Numbered from the stretch's first letter, positions 28,004-38,143 are shown. The stretch: 64,000 nt of DNA from Klebsiella grimontii (GCF_900200035.1 NZ_FZTC01000022.1:62001-126000), one strand, 5' to 3'. Translations and numbers: made by a program. The notes: a model not told the origin generated them from the sequence alone.

Positions 28004-28077
28004 TGCGCCTGTCCGGGCTACCGGATCGCAGATTGCTGTGGGTCCGTAGCCCGGCTAAGCGCAGCGCGAGCCGGGGA
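27986..28077. repeat. REP-like repeat pair overlapping the mlrA 3' end (unit 3)
   Basis: Two dyads. The first, acccggaggcggcgcctgat onward to ccgggctaccgg (27986-28023), overlaps the final six codons of mlrA. The second, at 28046-28077, has gtagcccggctaagcgcagc and ends ccgggg. It matches the units at 37072, 39627 and elsewhere. Confidence 0.8.
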
Positions 28078-28162
28078 TATTGTCGTCGCTAAAAAGCAAT
28101 TAATGTTTTATTAACACCTGCGCTTCACCGTATAATCCCTGCGTTAACATCAGGAGCCTATT

Positions 28163-28276
28163 ATGAAGCCAGCGAAAATTGCGGTGATTACCCTGTTCTT
28201 ATTTATGGCCATCAGCGGCATCGGCGGCGTGATGCTGGCCGGTTATTCGTTTATTGTTCGCGGCGGTGTCGGCTGA
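28163..28276 (+). CDS. yohO: Small membrane protein YohO
   Basis: A 37-residue frame, [20 protein letters not shown] through [16 protein letters not shown], nearly all hydrophobic: one transmembrane helix. It matches E. coli YohO (35 residues) at the same place, between mlrA and yehW. A caggag ribosome binding site lies 7 bp before the ATG. Its last 26 bp overlap the end of yehW on the other strand. Function unknown; small single-helix proteins of this sort are often stress-induced and associate with larger membrane proteins. Confidence rests on the sequence match, position and ribosome binding site. Confidence 0.85.
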   Translation: MKPAKIAVITLFLFMAISGIGGVMLAGYSFIVRGGVG

Positions 28277-28988
28277 TTCGCCGGTTCAGCCGTTCAAAAC
28301 CGCGGTCGACGATAATCGCCGCCAGCGCCACCAGCAGCGCCCCCTGAATGACATAAGCGGTATTAAATCCGCTGAGGCCGATAACAATCGGCGTACCGAG
28401 TGTATTCGCGCCAACGGTTGAAGCAATGGTCGCCGTACCGATATTGACGATAGTCGAGGTACGAATTCCGGCGAGCATCACCGGCGCCGCCAGCGGCAGC
28501 TCAACCTTCATCAGTCTCTGCCAGCCGCTCATCCCCATCCCCTGAGCGATAGTTAATACCCCGGACGGTACCGCCCCAATTCCGGCCAGCGTGCCCTGCA
28601 AAACCGGTAATATGCCATACAGCGCCAGCGCGATCAGCGCGGGCTGCCAGCCAAATCCCATCACCGGAACCGCAATCGCCAGCACCGCGACCGGCGGAAA
28701 CGTCTGCCCCATTGCAGCGATGGTCTCTACCAGCGGACGAAACTCATGTCCTCCCGGACGGGTGACCGCAATCCCGGCCCCGACGCCCACGATCGTCGCC
28801 GCCAGGCTGGAGAGCGCCACCAGCCAAAAGTGCGCCAGGGTGAGAGAGACAAAACTCTCCTGCTGATAAACCGGACGCGGCAGCTCGGGAAACAGCGCGC
28901 TGAACAGCGGCGCGCTGTAGGGCAACGCCAGCAGCAGCGCGATAAACATGGCGCTGAGCCACAGCAGCGGATCACGCAGCGCCTTCAC
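28251..28988 (-). CDS. yehW: ABC transporter permease YehW
   Basis: A 245-residue inner-membrane permease of the osmoprotectant (glycine betaine/choline type) ABC importer family. It shows six or so hydrophobic segments and the conserved cytoplasmic EAA-like loop [20 protein letters not shown]. The start is GTG at 28988, not an upstream ATG: the encoded [10 protein letters not shown] matches the E. coli N-terminus and an aggagg ribosome binding site lies just upstream. That start lies inside the end of yehX (17-bp overlap). With YehX, YehY and OsmF it forms one importer. The stop overlaps the convergent yohO by 26 bp. Confidence 0.9.
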   Translation of the reverse strand: MKALRDPLLWLSAMFIALLLALPYSAPLFSALFPELPRPVYQQESFVSLTLAHFWLVALSSLAATIVGVGAGIAVTRPGGHEFRPLVETIAAMGQTFPPVAVLAIAVPVMGFGWQPALIALALYGILPVLQGTLAGIGAVPSGVLTIAQGMGMSGWQRLMKVELPLAAPVMLAGIRTSTIVNIGTATIASTVGANTLGTPIVIGLSGFNTAYVIQGALLVALAAIIVDRGFERLNRRISRHRREQ

Positions 28989-29919
28989 GCCGGGCCTCCT
29001 CGCGCAGCAGGTCGGCAAAATGCAGCGTCCCGCAGGCCTCTCCCTGCTCATCGACCACCGGCAGCACCTCGCGGCGATGGGCAACGAACTGCGACAGCGC
29101 CTCGCGCAGGGTCATCGCCACGTTTAACGCATCCCCCGCCAGGCGCTCGTCGCGGCGCAGATAATCGCCGACGCCGCGCAGCGATAGCAGGCGCACGCCC
29201 AGTTCGCTGCGGCCAAAGAAGGTCTGCACAAACGCATTTTTCGGCTCAAGCAGCATCTGCAGCGGCTCCCCCTGCTGTACCACTTCGCCGCCGTCCATCA
29301 ACACCAGATGGTCCGCCAGCCGCAGCGCCTCATCGATATCGTGGGTTACCAGCACTATCGTGCGACCCAGCAGGCGATGAATGCGGATCATCTCCTGCTG
29401 CAAGGCTTCGCGCGTCACCGGATCGAGCGCGCCGAAGGGCTCATCCATCAGCAGCACTTCCGGGTTGGCCGCCAGCGCGCGCGCCACGCCGACGCGCTGC
29501 TGCTGCCCGCCGGAAAGCTGATGCGGGTAGCGTTCGCGCAGGCCGGGCTCCAGCCCCAGCAAGGCCATCAGTTCATCGATTCGCGCCTGGGTTTTCTGTC
29601 GCGACCACTTCAGCAGCTGCGGGACGGTGGCAATGTTCTGCGCCACCGTCCAGTGGGGAAACAGGCCGATGGACTGGATGGCGTAGCCCATTTTGCGGCG
29701 CAGTTCGAGCACCGGCTGCTGGCGGATATCCTGCCCGGCGAAACGGATCGTCCCGCTATCGTGCTCCACCAGACGATTAATCATCTTCAGCGTGGTCGAC
29801 TTCCCCGAACCGGAGGTGCCGATCAGCACCGAAAATGCCCCCTCGCGCAGATGCAGATTGAGGTCTTTCACCGCAGGCTGTCCGGCAAAGGCTTTGTTGA
29901 CGCCGTCAAACTCAATCAC
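28972..29919 (-). CDS. yehX: ABC transporter ATP-binding protein YehX
   Basis: A 315-residue ATPase of the OpuA/ProV type. Walker [10 protein letters not shown] lies at about residues 34-42, the signature [16 protein letters not shown] and Walker [15 protein letters not shown] follow. Beyond about residue 240 it carries C-terminal CBS-like sequence ([20 protein letters not shown]), which in relatives senses ionic strength. It energises YehW/YehY in the OsmF importer. It overlaps yehY by 8 bp at its start and yehW by 17 bp at its end, so all three are translationally coupled. Confidence 0.94.
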   Translation of the reverse strand: MIEFDGVNKAFAGQPAVKDLNLHLREGAFSVLIGTSGSGKSTTLKMINRLVEHDSGTIRFAGQDIRQQPVLELRRKMGYAIQSIGLFPHWTVAQNIATVPQLLKWSRQKTQARIDELMALLGLEPGLRERYPHQLSGGQQQRVGVARALAANPEVLLMDEPFGALDPVTREALQQEMIRIHRLLGRTIVLVTHDIDEALRLADHLVLMDGGEVVQQGEPLQMLLEPKNAFVQTFFGRSELGVRLLSLRGVGDYLRRDERLAGDALNVAMTLREALSQFVAHRREVLPVVDEQGEACGTLHFADLLREEARREGAA

Positions 29920-31069
29920 CGGCCTCTCCTTTCAGTAATGCGCCCCACAGCGCGAATAACGCATCCACCACCACCGCCAGCGCGATGGTCGGGATTACCC
30001 CCAGCAGCACCAGATCCAGCGCGCTGCTGAGCAGCCCCTGGAAAATCAGCGCGCCGAAACCGCCCGCGCCGATCAGAGCCGCCACCACCGCCATACCGAC
30101 GGTTTGCACGCTAACCACCCGCAGGCTGCGCAACAGTACGGGCAAGGCCAGCGGTAGCTGTATCTGGCGAAAGCGCTGCCCGCCGCTCATCCCCATCGCC
30201 GCCGCGCTCTCCAGCGCTTCACGCGGCACCTGCTGCAGGCCGGTCGTCACCCCGCGCACCAGCGGCAATAGCGCATACAGCACTAGCGCGATCAGCGCTG
30301 GCGTCATGCCGGTCCCGGAAACGCCGATCTGCGCCAGCGAGGGAAACTCCCGCGCCAGCCCGGCCAGCGGCGCGATAAGCAGGCCAAATAACGCGACGGA
30401 GGGAACGGTCTGAATCACGTTGAGAACCGCAAAAACCGGCGATTGCCAGCGGGGATACCGCCAGAGCCAAACGCCAACGGGTAGCCCAATCAGCAGCCCC
30501 GGCAGCAGGGTGCCGAACAGCAGGAGCAGATGCTGAGACAGGGCATCGTCAAAAACATCGCGGCGATTGAAATACTCTTTCAGCAAAGAGAGGTCATTGA
30601 GCGCGCCGAGTCCCAGCAGCAGCGCGGGCAGCAGCCAGATTTGCGCATTTAGCAGCCAGCGCCACAGGGCGCGGGAGGTCAGGCGACGAACCGCATCGCT
30701 GGCGATAAGCAGGCAAAGCGCCAGCGCCAGCCACAGACCGCTGCCCGGCGAGGTGCGGGCTAAAAGAGAACCGCTCTGGGCCAGCTGCACCGCCGCCCTG
30801 CCGGCCCCCCACAGCAATAAAGGCAGCAGCAGATCCGCTAGCAGGAAGATAAGCAGCAGCGGGAGGCGCCCTGAACGCCAGCTCAGCAGCGCTATCAGCA
30901 GCGCGACCGCCGCCTGCCCCCCCGCCAGCCACGGCCAGACCTGCCATAGCCAACGCCCCTCGCCGGATAACAGCCGGTTAGGGGCATAATTGATAAACGG
31001 CAGCGCCATCGCCAGCAGCAGTAGCAACGCCAGCAGCAGCGCAACCCGGTTACCGCAACGAATCGTCAC
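29912..31069 (-). CDS. yehY: ABC transporter permease YehY
   Basis: A 385-residue inner-membrane permease. It is longer than YehW because of an extra N-terminal membrane region (several hydrophobic segments before residue 170). The C-terminal core has the family EAA-like loop [24 protein letters not shown]. It is the second permease subunit of the OsmF-YehWXY importer. The gene starts 7 bp after the osmF stop and overlaps yehX by 8 bp. Length and sequence agree with E. coli YehY. Confidence 0.93.
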   Translation of the reverse strand: MTIRCGNRVALLLALLLLLAMALPFINYAPNRLLSGEGRWLWQVWPWLAGGQAAVALLIALLSWRSGRLPLLLIFLLADLLLPLLLWGAGRAAVQLAQSGSLLARTSPGSGLWLALALCLLIASDAVRRLTSRALWRWLLNAQIWLLPALLLGLGALNDLSLLKEYFNRRDVFDDALSQHLLLLFGTLLPGLLIGLPVGVWLWRYPRWQSPVFAVLNVIQTVPSVALFGLLIAPLAGLAREFPSLAQIGVSGTGMTPALIALVLYALLPLVRGVTTGLQQVPREALESAAAMGMSGGQRFRQIQLPLALPVLLRSLRVVSVQTVGMAVVAALIGAGGFGALIFQGLLSSALDLVLLGVIPTIALAVVVDALFALWGALLKGEAGD

Positions 31070-31076
31070 GCGCGCG

Positions 31077-31994
31077 CTACTTCAGCAGCCCTTTTTGTTG
31101 CAGATAGTCGGCGGCGACTTTCTTCGCATCCAGCCCCTCTACCGCAATGCTGGCGTTCAGCTTTTGCAGCGTCTTTTCATCCAGGCTGGCAAATACCGGC
31201 TGTAGCCAGTCGGCTATCTGCGGATAGGCTTTTAACACCGCTTCACGCACTACCGGGGTGGGCGCATAAATCGGCTGCACGCCCTTCGGGTCGCTCAGGG
31301 TTTGCAGACCCAGCGCGGCGACCGGGCCATCGGTACCGTAGGCCATCGCCGCATTCACGCCGGAGGTTTGCTGCGCCGCCGCTTTGATGGTGACCGCCGT
31401 ATCGCCGCCCGCCAGCGACAGCAGTTGATCTTGCTTGAGCGTAAAGCCGTAGGCTTTTTCAAACGCCGGCAGCGCGTCCGGGCGTTCAATAAACTCCGCC
31501 GAGGCGGCCAGCTTAAAGTCGCCGCCCTTTTGCAGATAGCCGGCGAGGTCGCTTAATGAGGCGAGGTGGTTTTTCTCCGCCAGATCCTGACGGACGGCGA
31601 TAGTCCAGGTATTGTTGGCCGGAGCCGGGGTGAGCCAGATGAGCTTATTCTTTTCCGCGTCCAGCTTTTTGACTTTTTCGTATCCCTGCTGCGCGTTTTT
31701 CCACGCCGGGTCGTTCTCCTCTTTGAAGAAGAACGCGCCGTTGCCGGTATATTCCGGGTAAATATCCAGCTCACCGGCGGTTATCGCCCCGCGCACCACC
31801 GGGGTGGTGCCGAGCTGGATTTTATTGACGGTTTTCACCCCATGACTTTCCAGCACCTGCAAAATAATATTGCCGAGCAGCGCCCCTTCGGTGTCAATTT
31901 TTGAGCCGACCTTAACCGGCTCGGCCGCCTGCAGCGGCAGGCTAATCAGGGCCGCCAGCGCCAGCGCGCCTGACCAAACACTTGCCTTTATCAT
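31077..31994 (-). CDS. osmF: Periplasmic binding protein OsmF (YehZ)
   Basis: A 305-residue periplasmic solute-binding protein with a signal peptide ending [16 protein letters not shown] (cleavage near LQA-A, around residue 23). It belongs to the OpuAC/glycine betaine binding superfamily and matches E. coli OsmF closely ([39 protein letters not shown]). The E. coli system is osmotically and RpoS-induced, but its substrate affinity is low and its physiological substrate remains debated. The start at 31994 gives the standard signal peptide and lies after aggga. The upstream frame to 32162 is unsupported. Confidence 0.95.
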   Translation of the reverse strand: MIKASVWSGALALAALISLPLQAAEPVKVGSKIDTEGALLGNIILQVLESHGVKTVNKIQLGTTPVVRGAITAGELDIYPEYTGNGAFFFKEENDPAWKNAQQGYEKVKKLDAEKNKLIWLTPAPANNTWTIAVRQDLAEKNHLASLSDLAGYLQKGGDFKLAASAEFIERPDALPAFEKAYGFTLKQDQLLSLAGGDTAVTIKAAAQQTSGVNAAMAYGTDGPVAALGLQTLSDPKGVQPIYAPTPVVREAVLKAYPQIADWLQPVFASLDEKTLQKLNASIAVEGLDAKKVAADYLQQKGLLK

Positions 31995-32077
31995 CCTCGC
32001 GTCCCTCTTTAATTTGCGCTCCATTAACAGGAGCTTAAGAGAAAAGCGTAGTTCATTTAGGGCGGAGCGGAAAAAGA

Positions 32078-32099
32078 AAAGGCCGATTAATCGGCCTTT
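32078..32099 (-). terminator. Terminator between bglX and osmF
   Basis: A 22-bp perfect palindrome (aaaggccgatt and its complement), with the central ttaa able to form the loop. Read leftward it follows bglX and is trailed by a cttttctttttcc tract. It therefore ends bglX transcription and leaves only about 80 bp for the osmF promoter. Confidence 0.85.
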
Positions 32100-32116
32100 A
32101 GGATAACGGAAAGCGT

Positions 32117-32149
32117 GTTCCCGGGCTGCGGCTGGCGCCTTACCCGGGC
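32117..32149. repeat. REP-like single unit at the 3' end of bglX (unit 4)
   Basis: A single GC-rich dyad, gttcccgggctgcggctggc to ttacccgggc, 13 bp past the bglX stop and just before its terminator. It belongs to the same family as the other REP-like units. Confidence 0.6.
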
Positions 32150-32161
32150 GACAAATCGCCA

Positions 32162-34459
32162 TTACAGCAGTTCAAACTCGCTCTGCTTCACGCGGGCGGA
32201 ATCGACGCCGATAAAGACGTTGAATTTACCCGGCTCGGCGTCGTACTTCATCTGCTGGTTCCAGAACTTCAGCGCCTCAACGTCAATCGGGAAGCTGACG
32301 GTTTGCGTCTCGCCCGGCTTAAGGGTCACCTTTTTAAAGCCGCGCAGCATTTTCACCGGACGGCTCATGGAAGCGGTAACGTCCTGCAGATAAAGCTGAA
32401 TCACCGTCGCCCCTTCGCGCTTGCCGGTATTGGTCACCTGCACGCTGGCGGTCACTTTGCCGTCACGTTGCAGGGTCGGCGCCGACATTTTCACGTCGGA
32501 AACGCTAAAGGTGGTGTAGCTGAGGCCGTAGCCAAACGGATAGAGCGGACCGTTGGCCTCGTCAAAGTAGCGCGAGGTGTACTTGTTCGGCTTATCCGCA
32601 TTGTACGGACGACCGGTGTTGAGATGGCTGTAGTAGGTGGGGATCTGCCCAACCGAGCGCGGGAAGGACATCGGCAGCTTGCCCGACGGGTTGTAGTCGC
32701 CGAACAGCACATCGGCAATCGCGTTACCGCCTTCGGTACCGGCAAACCAGGTTTCGAGGATCGCATCGGCCTGCTGATCTTCTTTCACCAGCGCCAGCGG
32801 ACGGCCGTTCATCAGCACCAGCACCAACGGCTTGCCGGTCGCTTTCAGGGCGCTAATCAGGGCGCGCTGGCTCGGCGGCAGGGTGATGTCGGTGCGGCTG
32901 GAGGCTTCGTGGGCCATGCCCTGCGCCTCGCCCACCACGGCAACCACCACGTCAGACTGCTTCGCCGCCGCCACCGCTTCGTCAATCATCTCCTGCGGCG
33001 AGCGCGAGTCAACCTGCACCGCTTTCTCATACAGATTGAGGAAGTCGACGATGCCTTTATCGTCGGTCACGTTGGCGCCTTTGGCATAGATAATCTTGCC
33101 TTTGTCGCCCAGCGCGTTCTGCATACCGGTCAGCACGGTCACCGACTGATCGGCAACGCCCGCCGCCGACCAGCTGCCCATCATGTCGCGCTTGCTGTCG
33201 GCCAGGGCGCCGATCACCGCGATAGTGCCCGATTTTTTCAGCGGCAGCGTATCGAGACGGTTTTTCAGCAGCACCAGGCTTTCGCGCGCCACTTCGCGCG
33301 CTTCTTTGCGATGCAGGCGGCTTTCGGCGTTGGTATCCTGCGGATCGGAATCTTTCGGCCCCAGGTGGCTGTAGGGGTCGTTAAACAGGCCCATATCGTA
33401 TTTGACGTTCAGCACGTGGCGGGTCGCGTCATCCAGCTCCGCCATCGTCACCTTCCCGGACTTCACCAGCCCGGGCAGATACTTGCTGTAGTACTCGTCG
33501 CTCATGCTCATGTTGATGCCGGACTTCAGCGCCACGCGCACCGCGTCTTCCGGGTCCGACGCCACGCCGTGTTTAATCAGCTCCTTGATGGCCCCATGGT
33601 CGGAGACGGTGATGCCTTTAAAGCCCCACTGGTCGCGCAGCACGTCCTTGAGCAGCCAGGCGTCGGAGGTCGCCGGGGTGCCGTTAAGCGAGTTAAGGGC
33701 CACCATGACCGCGCCGCTGCCGGCATCCAACCCCGCTTTGTACGGCGGCATATAGTCGTTGAACAGGCGCTGCGGACTCATATCAACGGTGTTGTATTCT
33801 TTGCCGCCTTCGACCGCGCCGTAGGCCGCAAAGTGCTTGACGCTGGTCATCACCGAGTAGCGATCGGCCGGGCTTTTCCCCTGCATCGACTCCACCATCG
33901 CCCTGCCCATCTCGGTAGTCAGGTAGGTATCTTCCCCGAATCCTTCCGAGGCGCGGCCCCAGCGCGGGTCACGGGAGACATCGACCATCGGCGCCCAGGT
34001 CATGTTCAGGCCATCATCGGCCGCTTCGTACGCCGATACTCGCCCGACGGTATTCACCGCGTCGAGGTTAAAAGAGGAGGCCAGACCAAGGCTAATCGGG
34101 AAAACGGTGCGCTGACCGTGGAGCACGTCATAGGCGAAAAACAGCGGAATTTTCAGGCGGCTGAGTTCCATCACCTGATCCTGCATAGTGCGGATATCAT
34201 GGCGGGTCACGGTGTTAAAAATCGCCCCCACCTGACCTTCTTTGATCATTTCGCGGATGGCCTCTTTCGGGTTATCCGGGCCGACGCTAATTAAGCGCAG
34301 CTGACCGATTTTTTCATCCACCGTCATTTTCGTCAGCAGTTCCGTCACAAACGCATCCCGCGCCTGCGGCGTTAGGGGATGATTGCCGAACAATTCATCC
34401 GCCAGCGCGGGTTGCAGCGCCAGGCTCACAGCGACGCCTACAGTACAAAGCCATTTCAT
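32162..34459 (-). CDS. bglX: Periplasmic beta-glucosidase BglX (GH3)
   Basis: A 765-residue glycoside hydrolase family 3 enzyme with a signal peptide (MKWLCTVGVAVSLALQPALA). The catalytic nucleophile Asp is in the GITVSDHGAI motif near residue 287, and the substrate-binding KHFAAYG segment is at about 207. The second alpha/beta sandwich domain and a C-terminal fibronectin III-like domain follow (LSYTTFSVSDVKMS onward). It hydrolyses beta-glucosides in the periplasm, matching E. coli BglX in length. It diverges from dld with about 194 bp between starts. Confidence 0.96.
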   Translation of the reverse strand: MKWLCTVGVAVSLALQPALADELFGNHPLTPQARDAFVTELLTKMTVDEKIGQLRLISVGPDNPKEAIREMIKEGQVGAIFNTVTRHDIRTMQDQVMELSRLKIPLFFAYDVLHGQRTVFPISLGLASSFNLDAVNTVGRVSAYEAADDGLNMTWAPMVDVSRDPRWGRASEGFGEDTYLTTEMGRAMVESMQGKSPADRYSVMTSVKHFAAYGAVEGGKEYNTVDMSPQRLFNDYMPPYKAGLDAGSGAVMVALNSLNGTPATSDAWLLKDVLRDQWGFKGITVSDHGAIKELIKHGVASDPEDAVRVALKSGINMSMSDEYYSKYLPGLVKSGKVTMAELDDATRHVLNVKYDMGLFNDPYSHLGPKDSDPQDTNAESRLHRKEAREVARESLVLLKNRLDTLPLKKSGTIAVIGALADSKRDMMGSWSAAGVADQSVTVLTGMQNALGDKGKIIYAKGANVTDDKGIVDFLNLYEKAVQVDSRSPQEMIDEAVAAAKQSDVVVAVVGEAQGMAHEASSRTDITLPPSQRALISALKATGKPLVLVLMNGRPLALVKEDQQADAILETWFAGTEGGNAIADVLFGDYNPSGKLPMSFPRSVGQIPTYYSHLNTGRPYNADKPNKYTSRYFDEANGPLYPFGYGLSYTTFSVSDVKMSAPTLQRDGKVTASVQVTNTGKREGATVIQLYLQDVTASMSRPVKMLRGFKKVTLKPGETQTVSFPIDVEALKFWNQQMKYDAEPGKFNVFIGVDSARVKQSEFELL

Positions 34460-34653
34460 TTTTATCCCTCATTGTTCCAGTCGACCAGATCGGCGAAAAG
34501 ATAGCAAAAGTCGAAGTCTGCCATAAACATAAACGAGACGCCTGAATAAAGCGCGCGTTGTTCTCTGATTTTTCGAAACATTGATGCATCAAATTGTCAT
34601 ACAAAGCGCTATTCTTATTTTTGATAATTTTGTACCACCACAAGGAGTGGAAC

Positions 34654-36396
34654 ATGTCATCTGCAACAACCAATAACAACGCTTTTCTGGCTGAACTCAC
34701 CCGTCTGGTCGGCTCGTCCCATCTGCTCACCGACCCGGCTAAAACCCAGCGCTACCGTAAAGGCTTTCGCTCCGGCCAGGGCGACGCGCTGGCGGTGGTC
34801 TTTCCCGGTACGCTGCTGGAGCTGTGGCGCGTGCTGAACGCCTGCGTCAACGCCGACAAAATCATTCTGATGCAGGCGGCCAACACCGGCCTGACCGAAG
34901 GCTCAACGCCGAACGGCAACGATTATGACCGCGATATCGTGATTATCAGCACTCTGCGCCTGGATAAACTGCATCTGCTGGATAAAGGCGAGCAGGTGCT
35001 GGCTTATCCCGGCACGACGCTCTATTCGCTGGAAAAAGCGCTGAAGCCGCTGGGCCGCGAGCCGCACTCGGTCATTGGTTCATCCTGCATCGGGGCATCG
35101 GTGGTCGGCGGGATCTGCAACAACTCCGGCGGCTCGCTGGTCCAGCGCGGCCCGGCGTACACCGAAATGTCGCTGTATGCGCAAATCGATGAAAACGGCA
35201 AGCTCAGCCTGGTGAACCACCTCGGCATCGACCTCGGCACGACGCCGGAGCAAATTCTTAGCCGCCTCGACGACGAGCGGGTTAAAGATGAAGATGTCCG
35301 CCACGACGGTCGCCACGCCCACGATCATGATTACGTCACCCGCGTGCGCGACGTGAATGCCGATACCCCAGCGCGCTACAACGCCGACCCGGACCGCCTG
35401 TTTGAATCCTCGGGCTGCGCCGGCAAGCTGGCGGTGTTCGCCGTGCGCCTCGATACCTTCCCGGCGGCAAAACGCCAGCAGGTCTTCTACATCGGCACCA
35501 ACCGCCCGGAAGTGCTGACCGAAATTCGCCGCCATATTCTCGCCGAATTCAACCATCTGCCGGTGGCGGGCGAGTACATGCATCGCGATATTTACGATAT
35601 CGCCGAGCAGTACGGGAAAGATACCTTCCTGATGATCGACAAGCTCGGCACCGATAAAATGCCGTTCTTCTTTACCATGAAGGGCCGCACCGACGCGATG
35701 CTGGAGAAAGTGTCGCTGTTTAAGCCGCACTTCACCGACCGCTTTATGCAAAAGCTGGGTCACGTCTTCCCGGCGCATCTGCCGGAGCGAATGAAAACCT
35801 GGCGCGATAAATACGAACACCATCTGCTGCTGAAGATGGCGGGCGACGGCATTGAAGAAGCCCAGGCCTGGCTCGGGGAGTATTTTAAGAACGCCGAAGG
35901 CGATTTCTTCGTCTGCACCGCGGAAGAAGGCAGCAAAGCCTTTCTGCACCGCTTTGCCGCCGCGGGCGCGGCGATCCGCTACCAGGCGGTTCACGCCGAT
36001 GAAGTGGAAGATATTCTGGCGCTGGACATCGCCCTGCGCCGTAACGATACCGACTGGTTTGAGCATCTTCCCGCCGATATCGATAGCCAGCTGGTGCATA
36101 AGCTCTATTACGGCCACTTTATGTGCCACGTTTTCCATCAGGATTACATCGTGAAAAAAGGCGTCGATGCCCACGAACTGAAAGAGAAAATGCTGGTGCT
36201 GCTGAAGGAGCGCGGCGCTCAGTATCCGGCCGAGCATAACGTCGGCCATCTGTATGAAGCGCCGGAAAGCTTAAAACGCTTTTATCGCGAAAACGATCCC
36301 ACCAACAGCATGAATCCGGGGATCGGTAAAACCAGTAAGCAAAAATACTGGGGCGAAGCGCCGGATAAAACGACAAGCGCCGCCGACCCGCAATAA
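34654..36396 (+). CDS. dld: Quinone-dependent D-lactate dehydrogenase Dld
   Basis: A 580-residue FAD-dependent peripheral membrane enzyme oxidising D-lactate to pyruvate and passing electrons to quinone. The FAD-binding PCMH segment is clear (MQAANTGLTEGSTPNGNDYD, then PHSVIGSSCIGASVVGGICNNSGG), and the C-terminal membrane-binding domain and lid match E. coli Dld (571 residues). The start at 34654 (MSSATTNNNAF) has aaggag 7-8 bp upstream; the in-frame ATG at 34594 lacks one. The C-terminus is about 9 residues longer than in E. coli. Confidence 0.97.
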   Translation: MSSATTNNNAFLAELTRLVGSSHLLTDPAKTQRYRKGFRSGQGDALAVVFPGTLLELWRVLNACVNADKIILMQAANTGLTEGSTPNGNDYDRDIVIISTLRLDKLHLLDKGEQVLAYPGTTLYSLEKALKPLGREPHSVIGSSCIGASVVGGICNNSGGSLVQRGPAYTEMSLYAQIDENGKLSLVNHLGIDLGTTPEQILSRLDDERVKDEDVRHDGRHAHDHDYVTRVRDVNADTPARYNADPDRLFESSGCAGKLAVFAVRLDTFPAAKRQQVFYIGTNRPEVLTEIRRHILAEFNHLPVAGEYMHRDIYDIAEQYGKDTFLMIDKLGTDKMPFFFTMKGRTDAMLEKVSLFKPHFTDRFMQKLGHVFPAHLPERMKTWRDKYEHHLLLKMAGDGIEEAQAWLGEYFKNAEGDFFVCTAEEGSKAFLHRFAAAGAAIRYQAVHADEVEDILALDIALRRNDTDWFEHLPADIDSQLVHKLYYGHFMCHVFHQDYIVKKGVDAHELKEKMLVLLKERGAQYPAEHNVGHLYEAPESLKRFYRENDPTNSMNPGIGKTSKQKYWGEAPDKTTSAADPQ

Positions 36397-36444
36397 TCCG
36401 CACGGGGGACTGTTCAGCCCCGGGGCTTCTGTATTACGCTGCAC

Positions 36445-36467
36445 GCCGGAGAATTCTCCTCTCCGGC
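36445..36467 (+). other. Hairpin in the dld to GNAT gap
   Basis: An 8-bp perfect inverted repeat (gccggaga with tctccggc, 7-base loop), 27 bp before the acetyltransferase ATG. No U-tract follows, so it looks like a leader or 3' structure and not a clear terminator. Just upstream, agccccggggct forms another short palindrome. Confidence 0.5.
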
Positions 36468-36493
36468 AAACCCGTTTAAGGAACCCACCCATC

Positions 36494-37048
36494 ATGTCCG
36501 CAGTGGATAAGCTACATGACGCTGACTTAGAGATCCGCGAAGCGCTGCCCGATGACGCCCACGCCATCGCCGCGCTGTACGTCTGGCACGTGCTCAATGG
36601 ACGCGCCTCGTTTGAAGAGATCCCGCCAACCGTCGATGAGATGCGTAAACGTATCAAAACCGTGCGCGATAGCGGTCTGCCGTGGCTGGTTGCCCTGTGG
36701 CGCGGCACCATCGTCGGCTACTGCTACGCCACCTTTTACCGCCCGCGTCCGGCCTATCGCTACACGCTTGAAGAGTCGATTTACGTTGAGGCGGGAATGG
36801 GCGGACGCGGTATTGGCAGCGCCCTGCTCTCGCGGCTAATTGAGAAATGCGAACAGGGACCGTGGCGGCAGATGCTGGCGATTATCGGCGACGGGCATAG
36901 CAACGCCGGGTCGATTGCGATTCATAAAAAGTTCGGTTTTAGCGTGGCGGGACAGCTGCGCAGCGTCGGCTATAAGATGGGCGACTGGCGGGATACCCTG
37001 ATTATGCAGCGCCCGCTCGGCGATGGCGACTGGACGCTGCCGGAGTAG
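36494..37048 (+). CDS. GNAT-family N-acetyltransferase (phosphinothricin-acetyltransferase-like)
   Basis: A 184-residue acetyltransferase. The acetyl-CoA-binding motif A is VEAGMGGRGIGSALLSRLIE at about residues 97-116, and the tail NAGSIAIHKKFGFSVAGQLRSVGYK is typical of the PAT/MddA/YncA subgroup that acetylates the alpha-amino group of phosphinothricin- or methionine-derived compounds. This subgroup often has a role in methionine sulfone/sulfoximine or xenobiotic detoxification. It lies downstream of dld with about 97 bp between, so it may have its own promoter. Substrate is not decided by sequence. Confidence 0.85.
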   Translation: MSAVDKLHDADLEIREALPDDAHAIAALYVWHVLNGRASFEEIPPTVDEMRKRIKTVRDSGLPWLVALWRGTIVGYCYATFYRPRPAYRYTLEESIYVEAGMGGRGIGSALLSRLIEKCEQGPWRQMLAIIGDGHSNAGSIAIHKKFGFSVAGQLRSVGYKMGDWRDTLIMQRPLGDGDWTLPE

Positions 37049-37071
37049 CCTCTCGGCGTAGTGGGTAAGCG

Positions 37072-37146
37072 GTAGCCCGGACAGGCGCGCCGGCGCCGCC
37101 TCCGGGAAAATCCCCCGGCTCGCGCTGCGCTTAGCCGGGCTACAGG
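37072..37146. repeat. REP-like repeat pair (unit 5)
   Basis: Between the convergent acetyltransferase and pbpG. One dyad begins gtagcccggacaggcgcgcc, and the other is its inverse, ccggctcgcgctgcgcttag to ccgggctac. The two inverted copies make a BIME-like arrangement. Confidence 0.8.
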
Positions 37147-37186
37147 TATCCAGCGTTCTGCGCGCCGCAATCCGGGGAAATGGGGG

Positions 37187-38143
37187 TTAATCGTTCTGCG
37201 CGGTCTGCGCGCCGCCTTTCAGCATCGCATCGGCCATCTGCGCTTCACGCTGCTTTTTATAGCTGAGCGCGGAAGCCGGAACCGGCATCACTTTTCCCGT
37301 TTCAATCCACGTTCTCAGACGGCTGGCGTCGGCAAAGTGGGTATATTTGCCAAACGCATCCATCACCACCAGCGCCACCGGGCGCTGATTAATCACCGTC
37401 CGCATAATCAGGCAGTGGCCCGCCGCGTTAGTAAAGCCGGTCTTGGTCAGCTGAATATTCCAGTTGTCGCGGTAGACCAGATGGTTGGTATTGCGGAACG
37501 GCAGCGTATAGGCCGGATGGGCGAACGTCGCCATATCCTCTTTGGTGGTGCTCAGTTGGCCAATCAGCGGATACTGTTCGCTGGCGATCAGCAGCTTAGT
37601 CAGATCGCGGGCGGTAGAGACGTTATGAATCGACAGGCCGGTAGGCTCGACGTAACGGGTACGGGTCATCCCCAGCGCCTGCGCCTTGGCGTTCATCGCG
37701 CGGATAAACGCGTCGTAGCCGCCCGGATAATGGTGCGCCAGGCTGGCGGCGGCGCGGTTTTCCGACGACATCAGCGCCAGCAGCAGCATATTGCGGCGGC
37801 TGATTTGGCTGTTCAGGCGCACGCGCGAATAGATCCCTTTCATCTCAGGCGTCTGGCTGATATCAACGGTCAGCATTTCATCAAGAGGCAGATGGGCGTC
37901 AAGCACCACCATCGCGGTCATCACCTTCGTGATCGACGCCATCGGGCGAACCAGATCCGGCTGGCTGGCATAGATGATTTTTTTGCTGGCAAGATCGACG
38001 ATCATCGCGCTGCCGGAAGCGATATCCGGCTGGGAGGCGGTCACCGCCGTGGAAGTTTTAGCCATCGCCTGGGGCGCAAAAGGCACAGCCAGCAGCAACG
38101 TCAGGCTGAGCAAAGAAACTCGAAATTTGGTCATCGTGAACAT
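37187..38143 (-). CDS. pbpG: D-alanyl-D-alanine endopeptidase PbpG (PBP7)
   Basis: A 318-residue low-molecular-mass penicillin-binding protein of the S11 family. The SxxK motif is S70-I-T-K73, SxN is in MSSENRAA, and KTG is in [10 protein letters not shown] signal peptide ends PQAMA-K near residue 28. It cleaves D-Ala-meso-DAP cross-links in periplasmic peptidoglycan, with roles in remodelling. E. coli-like starts would give MTKFRVS at 38134, 3 residues shorter; neither ATG has an outstanding ribosome binding site. Its closest neighbour is yohC, read in the same direction. Confidence 0.95.
   Translation of the reverse strand: MFTMTKFRVSLLSLTLLLAVPFAPQAMAKTSTAVTASQPDIASGSAMIVDLASKKIIYASQPDLVRPMASITKVMTAMVVLDAHLPLDEMLTVDISQTPEMKGIYSRVRLNSQISRRNMLLLALMSSENRAAASLAHHYPGGYDAFIRAMNAKAQALGMTRTRYVEPTGLSIHNVSTARDLTKLLIASEQYPLIGQLSTTKEDMATFAHPAYTLPFRNTNHLVYRDNWNIQLTKTGFTNAAGHCLIMRTVINQRPVALVVMDAFGKYTHFADASRLRTWIETGKVMPVPASALSYKKQREAQMADAMLKGGAQTAQND

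Noticed and set aside
28746-29780. A 344-codon plus-strand frame over yehW/yehX
   Set aside because: Low-complexity Arg/Ala/Pro-rich translation opposite a conserved ABC transporter; it is a shadow frame.
32303-34294. A 663-codon plus-strand frame opposite bglX
   Set aside because: It is antisense to a well-conserved GH3 enzyme, has Arg/His-rich composition typical of GC-rich shadows, and no ribosome binding site supports it.
35080-36249. A 389-codon minus-strand frame opposite dld
   Set aside because: It mirrors a conserved flavoenzyme and has no recognisable domain.
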